From Prochilodus magdalenae (Eukaryota; Chordata; Actinopteri; Characiformes; Prochilodontidae), in contig JAMWET010006583.1 in assembly GCA_024036415.1 (NCBI GenBank), positions 171,001 to 235,000 of the forward strand: 64,000 nt of DNA, written 5' to 3'. Of this stretch, positions 12,101-24,100 are shown piece after piece. The notes under the pieces are model-generated. The model saw nothing but the letters and a program-made list of their open reading frames with translations, did no database searches and was not told where the DNA came from. A program made the position numbers and the translations under genes. The first letter of the stretch is position 1. Every line of letters starts with the position of its first letter.

Positions 12101-15100
12101 TCAGATTCTGGCCACTTCAGCAGATTTAAACATTGGTGGCAGATTCTGCTGTGCAAAAAAAAAATGGTCTTAGTACAACTACAGGAGATGCCAAAGATTT
12201 TAATTTGAATGGTAGGGAAAATGTTTATATATGTAGTTGATATATCTACATATCTATAAACAGTGTAAAAAGCAAAAGATTTTTTCAAAGGCATAAAAGT
12301 AAAAATCAATTTGCAGGAGATTTTAGGAAGTAATGTAGTTGATATTTAATAATATTCTCAAATTAAGATTGTTTACTATATTGGATTTTTTTCATTTTTT
12401 TTTTTTTTAATGAAAAAATTATCATATTTTAAATAATGTTCAATACAGCTCAAATGACCTGCCAATATAGTAAGAAAAATATTTCTTTTAATAAAAAAAA
12501 AAAAATCATTTCCATATATTCTTTAAATAAACTTAGAATTTTAAGAGATACAAGATCAATTAGTTATCAAGATCTCACTTTATTATGAAAAATTTCAAAA
12601 ATGTCATTATGTAAAAGAATGTGGTACTCCATAATAATATAATGTAAAACAATAGATAGGGACTTTTATTTTGATAAAATGTAACTCTGCAAAATGAGTC
12701 TTTTTATTTTAAGAAAATAAGACTTTTATTTTGGAAAATGTCGCTGAGTAATATGACTCCATATTGCTCCAAGTTCCCCAAATTAATATTATGAAAAAAA
12801 AAGGACTTTTATTTTGGAAAAATAAAAAAACATCTCTCAGTAAAATGACATAGTTCTCCATATTGATATCGTCTAAAACGTGCACTTCATGGATGCTGAT
12901 TAAAACGTTCATAAACACGTTATGAAGTGTTTATGTAGGATGTCTTGAATGTGTTACGGAGATGCCCAGCTTCTATGTACTGTGACCCACGAGGTCACGC
13001 CGCTGTATGTAAGAACAGGGAGTACATGGGTAGCTAACACATTCGAAGCCGGTTCTGCTTTTCTAATCTTTGATGGCTTTAAGGACTTTTACCAAACGCT
13101 GGATGTGTTTTCATTCAACATACTGAGGGTTTCATTGGTTTGGGGTCGCGTGCCATTCTTGGTGGACAAAGACCAAAGCCTGAAACCCAGAACCCACAAA
13201 AAGTCATCGTTTATCAAGACCCGATACAGCATTGTTCAAGCATTTCCTCCCAGGAACAGTGAGTGGGTGCAGGCTGTCTTGACTTTGGATGCCCCAGCGA
13301 CTGTGGTTAGCTCTGCTGTTTGCCCACTGTCTGAGAACCGAACGCAGCTTCCAGCGAGCTGGGCTCATGCCGTTTACTCAGAAACACGAGACGTGGACCT
13401 TTAGGGTCAGTTGAGCAATGACAGGAAAAGGCCGTTTTACCTACCATGTCCTTATTTGATTCAAATACCTCCACAGTGATGGAGATTCTAAAACCAGCAA
13501 GGCTGTAACACAGTTCGTTCAGGGCTTTTATAAAACAGGGGTGGGCGATATGACGATATATTACAGTTGTTAGATTAATCATGTCACGATACGCACCTAT
13601 CGTTAGTATATCGTCACTGTCCAAAGAAAAACAGGTATCTCCAAAACGGCAGCTTTACAGGAGAGGCCAAAAACCTGATTTCATTTAAATGGAAGTCAAT
13701 GGAACCAGACGTCTTTCCAAGCAGTTTTGGGCCATTTCTGTCGGTCCATTTTTCATGAAATGACCTCACTGTGTCAACAGCAGTTCATGTGATCAAATGA
13801 GGAATAAAAGCATAAATGTAGATACATGTTTTTCTTTGGACAGCGACGATATACAAGAGCCCTGACTGACCACGTCTCATTATTAGGTGAGCATAATGAT
13901 GCCTGTTTAACGAACAAAAACAATTACACACCTGGAAATGTCAGGTTCCTCCAAAACTCGGCAGGCCGTTATGTCTCAGGCAGATATGTACATGCTTACA
14001 GGTGTGGTATGGTTATGAGGGCACACACACACAGGCTCTGGACGGTCCAGACACACCACCAGCAGGGAGGATTGATGGATGTGCCAACAATCAAAACAAA
14101 GTCTCCTTCATTAACAGTGGTGTGATGAACGAGAAACCTGGACTGCTACGGACTGACACTGCTTTGTCTTTAGTGACGAATGCAGGTTCTGATGGTCGGC
14201 CTGGAGTTTGGAGACCTCGTGGTGAGTGCTTCAGTCCTGCCTTTGCTGTGGAGCGGCACATTGGCTCAACTGCTGGTGATAGGGTCACTCCAAGCAGTGA
14301 TATGAGGGACACTAACAGTTCAGCTATGTGTGCAGGACATCCTCCGGCCTCTCATGGCAGGACTTCCAGCTGGTGTTCCTCAGCTGGATAACGCTCGCAC
14401 ACACATGACTTTGCAGGAATGTCTCCACCAGACATGTGTGGAGGCACCATGGTCAGCGCCAAGATAAGCCCCATCTTGGCGCTGACCATAATAAATTTGC
14501 CCCATCACCAGTCGAGCACTGGCAAGGCTCATCTTGGTGCTGACCATGGTGCCTCCACACACTGACTCATTGGTCGCCTCCACCAAGACTAAAGCGGGAC
14601 TCGTCACTGAAGATGACCCGCTGCCATTCTGAGTGACTCCATGACAGTCTGGTACGACACCACTGCAGTCTTTGGTGACGGTGACATGGTGTTAAGGACA
14701 GTCGTGGTAACGGTCTGTGTGCATGTAGTCCTGCGTGGTGCAGCCGTCTGCCGATGGTGCTGCGCTAACAGCATGACTCATGGAGGACACCACTGCTCGC
14801 TGGATGTCTGTAATGGTCGCTGTTGGGTCAGTCAGGTGCGGAGATAAGGCCCATGCTTGCCTACGTCACATGCACGGTGGAGCATGACAATCATTTGCAT
14901 GTGTTACAATGTCAAGTTCCTGGCAGTTGGTTCCTTCTGGGTGCAGCTATTAGTGCGGATACTTATAGAGATATGTTATGGGGAAGCTCTTACCTTTGAC
15001 CACAGTCTTGTCTCCTAGCACTCGCTCGATGACATCTCTGTCCATCTTATCAAAGGCCGTATCGGTTGGGGCGAAGAGCGTGTAGTGTCCAGGCGCACCC

Positions 15101-18100
15101 AGCTTTTCTAACAAGCTGGTTTCCACGTTAAAAGCCGCCTACATGGAGAAGAGAAGCAAGACTAGACTGGTGACTGAAAGACTGGCATGCTTACTGACAG
15201 ACCCATACAGGCCAGGAACTGTCGTAAGGTGCGGTGTTCAATTACTGTGATTGACATTCGAGAATAAGTCACAGTCCGTACATTCAGTGAGCTGAGATCC
15301 TTGTGGTTGCTAATCACGTCCTTGATGGTGTTACCCACTGCGGTGATTACTCGGTCAATTACGTGCACCACCCCGTTGGTGGCCACCTGGTTGGCGTGAG
15401 TGATTCTGGCACAGTTGACTGTCACAATCTGGAAACCACAGAGCAGACAGCACAATCAGACAGGTGCACGCCCAACAATGGTCACTAATGCACCCAGCGG
15501 ACAATACATTAGGTACTCCTTGTAGCTATGCTTATTACATAGCTATACAAGCTTAATACCTACATAAGCCTGTAATGACAGCTGACATAAACCTACATAA
15601 GGATGTATACACATTTGTTGGCGTGGGTGTCATCTGCCATAGCCAGTGCTTATATCGGCTTTGATGTTGAGCATGTGGTAACGTTGATTGGGTTGGGTAA
15701 TTTTTGGGTGAAATGATGGTGCATGTTATAACAACTGACTTTGCTGCTTAGGGTGCCCTGGCGTCTTAGGGTGTCCTCCAGGAGGACCATCAAAGGTGTT
15801 GGCAGCCATGTACAATTTGGGTAAGCCATTGCCTAACTCTCTGTTAGTGGCCACGTTCAGACTACTGAGCTCATAAGGGTTATTTCTGGGCGGGAGACCA
15901 CCAGGCATGAACATGAGACCCCTGCAAACAAACCATGCAGGGTAAGAGACATGCTTCAGTCTGGACATGGCATGGTGTCTTATTGTGACACATACTCCAT
16001 TGGAATAGTGGTTGATGTGTAACTTCAGGTTGTTGTACATCGACTCCAGGCTCATGTCGTTCTTCAGGTCTTTGGTGAGGAGACGCTTGTTGATCATGTG
16101 GTAGTGCAAAGAGTTGTACAGCTCGTTGTTCACGTTGCTCTCCAGGGCTGTCCTGGCAGTCTGCAATAACACATGAGAGCAGGTGATACCATCAGTGTGT
16201 ACACAAGCAGGCTTTAACACATCATCATGCCATGATCCATGGTACTGTGCAAGCGTCTAGGCAATAAAAGACTATATACAGCTCTGGAAATAAATCAGAT
16301 CCCACTCCAGCTTCTTCTTAGATCAGCATCTCCACATGCACATCAGGTTCTTAGTGAGGAACCGACGGTTGGGTTCTAGCTTAACTGGCAGATACAGTGA
16401 GCATCTGGTTCATAAGAACAAGGTCCAGCAGCCAACACACAGGACAACACAGCTACAGACTGGCAGAGGGCCAAACCCCCTCTCTACTGACCGTAATGAG
16501 TGCCACCTCATTCCAATGTCCCTTACCCACCGTAAGATGACCTCAGGTGACCTACAGAGAGACTGGCGAGCGCTGGCTGGGGTGAAACGCACAGCGAGCA
16601 TGGTTCTAAAAACAGGCTTCTGGAGGTCATTAGTGATTTTCTAAATACACAGATCTAATACAATATCTGATCTGGAGTTTGGGAGACATGGTTCCAGTAG
16701 TGTAGAGAATCAAACAGAACCAACACCAACCCAGAACCTGTACAACTAGAGACACTGATCAGGTACAGGTGGGCTCTTACAATTTACTAGAGCTGTACTA
16801 TGTATACATATATATGTATATAGATGTATATAAATTTTGTATCTAAATATAGATATATTGAGGGAGGGCTGTATACTAGGCCATTCATATGTATGTCATT
16901 ATTTGCAAGGAGTGTGATCTTGGCACGTAAAATTTGATATATGTTAAAATTCTAATTTAAAGATTGCTGTAGGCTAATTACTGTATGATTGAACTTATTT
17001 CCGGACACATTTTACTTGTAGGTATTTTTTTGGAAACAAGCCACAATATCTGCCAATACGGTGAGAAAGTTTGGCTTATTAAAATCACTTAGAACAATTA
17101 AAATGGCCTAGAAATGGGGTTGAAATCTTAAAAATCAGAATGTTATGATATTTAAACTAGATATAAAATCATTTTACTTGCCAAGATCTCATGTCTTGCA
17201 GTGTGCCATATGCAAACTACATTCTATACACTGCAAAAAGTGATATCCTGCTGATATATTTATAAACTCCCATTTTAGGCTTGTTGTTAGCTGCTTATTA
17301 TTTTTACATTTTAAGTGAATTGAGTAAGCCAGTGTTTTTTTTAACTATATTAGCAGATAATTTGACTTATTTCCACCACATTCCATAAAATAAGGAAACA
17401 TTATCTGCCAATAAAGTTAAAATAAAACACTGGCTTACTGAAATCACTTGGAAAAATGTTGAAACAATCTTACAATAAGCCTACAACGATCTTAAGCTCC
17501 TGAGACCCGGACTTGCTGGGGGTGCAGTTTTAATTTCTCCTAGCTATTTAAATATGAGTAAAACCGAACAAGTATAAAAAATAAACGTTGTCTTTGTACA
17601 GGAAGTACCAAAGGGTCAAAGGGTCAACGTTTTAAAAAAGTATCATGGTGCAGAGAAGCAGAACTGTAATGTCCTCATATGAGGACGCTGGGGTCTCAGG
17701 AGGTTAAAATTAGAAATATAAGGTATACCAATTAGGTATGAGATCAATAAACTTGCTAGGATCTCATTCTTTGCAGTGACGTAAACAACTTGCATCAGCA
17801 CGGTGATGTTCTACTGTATGTATAAATACCGTATACCCACAAAGTCTACCGTCTAAGTTCCACCAAACCGTGTAACTGACAGACAGAAGACTGTACATAC
17901 ACTTTCTAGCTGGTTCCAGGCATCGTCACTGGGTGCGAACATGGTGTACGTGCCACTTCCGTCGATCTCCTCTTTGATCTTGGATAGGTCGGAATACCGT
18001 TTGGTGATGTCGGCGTGCACCAGAGCCAGTGTACCATACACAGTATCGATGGGGGCCACTGGAGGTCAAGGCAGAACATGGACAATGTGAATATAACAAC

Positions 18101-21100
18101 ATTCCATGAAGAATTCCAGCTCTACACTTTCACTCCACCTCCACCCCTACCGCACCATCTGCAGGAACTGTGTGAGGATGTTCAAGCTGCATGGGATGGA
18201 TTATCACAGGACACCATTAGGAACCTCTACAGCTCCATACCGAGACGTCTGGCGTGTTGGGTTAGCAAACACGGCGGCCCGACGCCATACTGAGAGACAG
18301 ACTTCTGTATGTGTAGCTCAATAAATATTGATCATATCAGTCTAAACTTATCATCAGTTATTGATCCTGGTCACGTTTATCTTCCTTCCCAACAGCACCG
18401 CAATCCCACACCTCCTTCCGGGTGCAGCTGTTACTTTAATTAAAATAAAATGCATTTTATTGCAGTCTTATCATACTCCCTTTCCAAGCCAGTAAGCTGG
18501 AACCGACTGTGTTCCTATTCTAAACTTATAATAATGAGTAATTCTAAAATTAATTAGGAGTTTGACCTCAACTGTAGCCCAGATCTTCAAACTCTCGCCA
18601 GTATATGACCCATAAAAAGACTCTTCGTATATGCTTATTATTCCTAGTTCAAACACCAAAACATAATGGGGGGAGTTAGCTGGATGTCGTCCAGTTTACA
18701 GGCTTTGTAGTGTTACGACCCCGCTAGTAGTCCAGGGGTAGTCCAGGCACGTAACAGTAGCACAATGAGAGCTCAAATATGGCTATTTATTCATTTTACC
18801 GCCTTATTGGAGGTTCAGCTTTCATCAGCATTCATAACATCCAGCCATCATTAGCCAGTACTGACCTGCAGGGCAGCCTTGGGTTCCCTCCAGCTTCATG
18901 TAACCGGGACAGCACTCATATAATACAACCCTGCAAAAACAAGCCAAATAAAAGACTATATTACCAGAAATATCTCCACCCAGTCTCCACGTTATCAGCT
19001 CCACTGACCATACAGGACACTCTGTAGGTGTACAGGTCCAGACTGTAGTCCATCTGTTTCTCTGTATACTGTATTACCCTGTTCTTCAATGGTCAGGACC
19101 CCCACAGGACCACCACAGAGCAGGTATGATGTGGGAGGTGGATCATTCTCAGCACTGCAGTCACTGCTGGACTGAGAATCATTCACCAACCAAAACTATC
19201 CAGCCAGCAGTCAACTATCTTGTGGGCAGCGCCCTGTGACCACTGATGAAGGACTAGAGGATGACCAGCACTGCACTGTGCAGCAGCAGATGAGCTATCG
19301 TCTCTGACTGTCCATCTACAAGGTGGACCAGGAAGGTAGGAGTGTCTGATAGAGTGGACTTGGGTCCCAACTTGGGTGGTTGGGTGAAGGCTCCCGGGGA
19401 GAGAGATGCAGCACGTGGTTAGCTAGTTGCCCTAACCTCTGTAGAGAAACCCATGTGGGAGACATTCAATGCAGCGTACTGGACACCATTTATTGGGCAG
19501 GGGAGCACCCACACCTCATTCATCACAAACCCAGATAACAGCAAGGAGGCAGAACATACAGGCTACGACCTGGAGCAACCACCCTGCATGCAACACTGTA
19601 TACACACACAGGACGCATGAGCTCATGCAGGCACTTAACGTGACCTAGCCTAGCATAATACCGCCACACCAGTGCAGTACAGTCTACAGGGCAGACTGAA
19701 CACAAGGTCACACTAACATTAGCGTATATATGCTAACTAAGCTGCTAACTACGCTAAAGGCTAGTAAAGAATATAGGTTAATTATGGCTGTAATGGCTAG
19801 CTAAGAACATAATTCAGTATGGTAGCTAGTTCTACATTCTTAGCTAGCCATTACAGCCATATATAGCCATAATTAACTTACATTCTTTACTAGCCTTTAG
19901 CTAGTTAGCATTAATATTGTTTTAGCTTAAATGCTAATGTTAGTGTGACCTTGTCTGCCCTGTAGACTGCACTGCACTGATGTTGTGGTATTGTGGTGGG
20001 CTATGTAGTATACTCAACAAAAGACATTGGTTTAATGAAATGCAAGGCATGTCACATCGTTCACCTAATGGCTAACCGCAGATTAGCTAAAAGCTACGGT
20101 TAGCTTAAATGCTAGTCAATTAGTAAGCTCCCATCTGTGTTATGTGCTATATAGACTAGGTTATGACTTTAATTCTGTTGTAGTATCGTACCCGACCCCC
20201 CACCCCTCCCCCCTTCATGATGTCCTCCTTTTGGGGGTTATGACAGTGGCCTCCCTGAGGCACACTCACACAGGAACATGCACCCCTCACACACCTACTA
20301 CCCCTCACAGCTAGCTTAAAAAACCCTGGAAAGCTAGATATCAGGAAGTGTCCGTGGCAAATGACACCTTAACTGCACCACAGCAGCTATTTCCGGTTGA
20401 GTTTGATTGCCGTGAATTGGGTCAGCTAGTGTAGAGCAATCCAGACCATGCCACACTCGTAAATCGTTCTAGGTGTGCGTTGTGGGTTTTTGAGTATACT
20501 CAACATTGACACTCAACTGTACCAAATCCAAAAGATCCGGTTGGACTGTAGCCACCCAGCACACGGCCTGTTCGCCATACTGCCATCAGGCAGGAGGTAC
20601 CGCAGCATCCAGGCCAGAACAAACTGGCTAATAAACAGTTTTTACCCACAAGCCATCAGGTTCCTGAACAAGCTGTGAACCTCTCACTAACACCACCAAT
20701 ACCACCAACACCAACACCTCCAATACCACCAACACCATCAATACCACCAATACCACCAGTACCACCAATACCACCAGTACCACCAATACCACCAACACCA
20801 CCAATACCACCAATACCACCAACACCACCAATACCACCAGTACCACCAATACCACCAACACCACCAATACCACCAACACCATCAACACCACCAGCACTAC
20901 TGCACTCGGACACTTTATTATTATTAATACTCTATATATATCACTGCTATGGACAACATCCCTGAGACACTTTAAACAACAGGAATAGATAAATACACCT
21001 TTTTATTTTATAGCTCCGCTCTCTCTTAGACTATCCTTGTCTAATAAATGTGCATATTAGAATTCCTACAGATCCCTCCTGTCTCTGTATGTTCTGTATT

Positions 21101-24100
21101 TTGTGTATATTTAGTGTATTTTGTATTTATTTAATATAACTTTGATATCTCTTTATTTTAATATGCTTAGTATGTATTAGGGCTGCCCTCTAGAAGTCGA
21201 CGAGTCGAATCCTCAGTCGGAGACCCTTTAAGTCGACTGAGACCCTTCAAGAAGAGACTGACAACAGTGACCTTTTTTTCCCATAAAACAGACTAAAGCT
21301 TACAGAAATGCACAAGAACCTTAAGAATGTAAAAAGACATTTTAATAATTATTAAAGGGGAATAATAAATATATATGTAAGTTCTAGCTGGGCTGTGACG
21401 CAGCTTGCTAAAAATTTCAATCCACGTGACAACGCGCACTGGCGGTTCACCGCTGAAGGAAGCTGAAGCTGTGAAGCTGAGAAACACTGGGGGAGCGATG
21501 TCTCAGAGAAAGTCTGGAGGAGCTTCTGAAGAAGAGAATCCGGACAAATTAAACCAAATTCTGCTCTTCATTCAGGCAAACGTCCAACACTGCTCCAAAC
21601 GAGTGAGCTGACCTTCGTTTTAGACGTAACGGCTGTTTGCGGTGAAGGAATAACGGAGCAGAGAAGTTTGTTTTATGATAATTCCATTATTTTAGAACCT
21701 AAATTACAGATATGTTTATTTATTCATCTACAGCTGAGATTATCTTTATTTAAAGATGAGTACAGTCACTTAATCTGCCTGGTGATAAACGAGAAGTAAT
21801 TATTTCAGTGCGGGTAATATAATAATTATACAGTTTCAGATCTACCATTCTTCTTTTTATCTAATAATAATTTAAATATGGACTAATCTGGTTTTATTTA
21901 GCAGCTCATTATTTATGAGAGATGAAAGACGAAGGGTCCTCCTACTGAAGAAGCTGTTAGAAGTGAAATTAAAAAGACTATAAGCTATAAGCGCTAATGT
22001 TGAGCATTAATACGAGCTGCTGCCCGGCGCTGTATCCTGTAACTAAAGACTCTAGTTCAGATCAATCATCATAAGCCCCGCCTCTTTTAGTTCAGAAATA
22101 TGTCCCTGTGACTCTGCTGACTTTCTAAATGAGGAGGATCAGATCTGAACCGTGTGCAGACTGATTTACTGATTACTAGATAATGTACATGGAGAAAAAC
22201 ATGAACGAATAGTCGAATCGTCGACCAGGACGGGCGAATCCGATTCGACTGCCAAAATTCTGAGTCGGGTACAGCCCTAGTATGTATATAATGTTGTCCT
22301 GAGTATCAACCAGAGTCTCACCACAAGCATTTCAATGCCTAAATGTCCTGACATGTTGTGTGACAAATAAACCTGAAACTTGAAACTACCTCTACTACAT
22401 ACTGCATACACACAAACACCAGTTAGCGTTAGTATTAAGTGTGCAACTGGGACACACCCCATGTGTTCATACAGTCTTTTTTTGTCGTTCTCAGTTCTAA
22501 GCCTTGTTATGTTGCTGTTATTCCAGTATTCTGACCGTTTGCCTGTTTCTCCGTTTCATGGTCTCTAGGTTTTGTTGCTAGGTCCTGGTTTGCTGGAGTT
22601 GTTGGTGTTTTTTATTGGGGTTTTTTCCCCTGTTAATTTTTCATTCTGATGAATTTTTTGTATTCTCTTTGTATTCAATAAATCCGCTTGCTGGACCCAT
22701 AACAGGAAAAGTCTTCTGTAATGTTCAAGAAGGGGGTTAGGCTGGATCCAGTTGCGAGCAGATTTATTAAATACAACGAGAATACAAAGAACTCCTAGTC
22801 AGAATTAAACCGTCCCGGTTAGGAGGGGAAAACAAAGACGATTCCAGGCAACCACAACCAAGCAATAAAATCCACAGATCATAAACAAGGCTTAGAACTG
22901 AGAAAGACTCTAACAAGACTTTGCAAAGACTTCACGAACACTTGGGCTTTATGAAGGAAGCTAATTGCAAACAGGCATCAGGTGTGCAGTCAGCCCTACA
23001 GGGGATCTACACTCATCATCGCTAGAACAGTAGCACACCATCAACCAACAGCAATGAAACTTGGTGGGTGGGTTTGACATCATGAGACATTCCAGTGATT
23101 CAAGTTTCACACTCTACTGCACATGTGACATAAGCAGGGACTGACCCAACAGCCACCATTACAGTCATCCAGCGAGCAGTGGTGTCCTCCATGAGTCGTC
23201 CTGTTAGTGCAGCACCATTGGCAGACGGCTGCACCACGCAGGACTACATGCACACAGACCGTTACCACGACTGTCCTTAACACCACGTCACCGTCACCAA
23301 AGACTGCAGTGGTGTCGTACCAGACTGTCATGGAGTGACTCAGAATGGCAGCGGGTCATCTTCAGTGATGAGTCCCACTTTAGTCTTGGTGGAGACGCCC
23401 AACGAATCCGTGTGTGGAGGCACCGTGGTCAGCACCGAGAAGAACGTCCAGAAGACCTGGAGTCCCTCCACCTCCACCCCTACCGCACCATCTGCAGGAA
23501 CTGTGTGAGGATGTTCAAGCTGCATAGGATGGATTATCACAGGACACCATTAGGAACCTCTACAGCTCCATACCGAGACGTCTGGCGTGTTGGGTTAGCG
23601 AACACGGCGGCCCGACGCCATACTGAGAGACAGACTTCTGTATGTGTAGCTCAATAAATATTGATCATATCAGTCTAAATTTATCACCAGTTATTGATCC
23701 TGGTCACCTTTATCCTCCTTCCCAACAGTACCGCACTCCCACACCTCCTTCTGGGTGCAGCTGGTTGAGGATGAGTGTATATGCTCATACCTTTAAAAGG
23801 CTGTATTTCTCAGTGTTTTATACATGGTACAATGTTAACTGCTATAATGCAGCACGCCTGCATCTGCACTGTTCATACTTCTACACCCATTTATTTGGGG
23901 TGTTTCCTTTAATTCGTCATCCTTTTGTATGTACGGTATGAAGATGTTTCTGGTAAACCTGCCAGAGCTTTTAGACAGATGAAGGGTGCTATTAAAAGGG
24001 TTCGTTCTGAGGATTCATCTCAGGATCTTGTATCTAAACATCGTATTTCTCCAACACATTCCCAGTGCAGTCACCTGGCCATGTGCCCAGAGAGAGAGAG

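Larger units (their letters stand above)
8957..14993 (-). other. postn intron 7: satellite-like repeats, purine tract and transposon fragments
   Basis: Six kilobases without an exon. It holds a Tc1-type terminal fragment near 9465, a 155-165-bp tandem unit (about 9845-10450), the GAA/GAT purine tract (10590-11222), AT-rich MITE-like sequence (12190-12860), a hAT-like MITE (13525-13858) and a rearranged Tc1-like copy (14415-14960). An ORF at 12949-13404 has no recognisable domain. Confidence 0.6.
16161..17900 (-). other. postn intron 4: MITE-rich intron
   Basis: The left third (16161-16790) shows nothing I recognise. From about 16890 to 17203 and 17229 to 17778 there are two adjacent AT-rich MITE copies with cactgcaaaaa-type ends. 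Confidence 0.5.
20475..22386 (+). mobile_element. LINE 3' fragment interrupted by the hAT element
   Basis: 20520-20680 encodes a LINE ORF2 C-terminus (HPAHGLFAILPSGRRYRSIQ, ARTNWLINSFYPQAIRFLN). It is followed by an ACC-rich minisatellite and a T-rich 3' UTR. After the hAT element the UTR resumes at 22288 and ends in aaataaacctgaaacttgaaac. The L2/Rex1-like assignment is from the conserved LPSGRRYR motif only. Confidence 0.75.

Noticed and set aside
12949..13404. 151-codon plus-strand ORF
   Set aside because: No recognisable domain, lies inside a postn intron, no splice partners. A chance ORF is the simplest reading.
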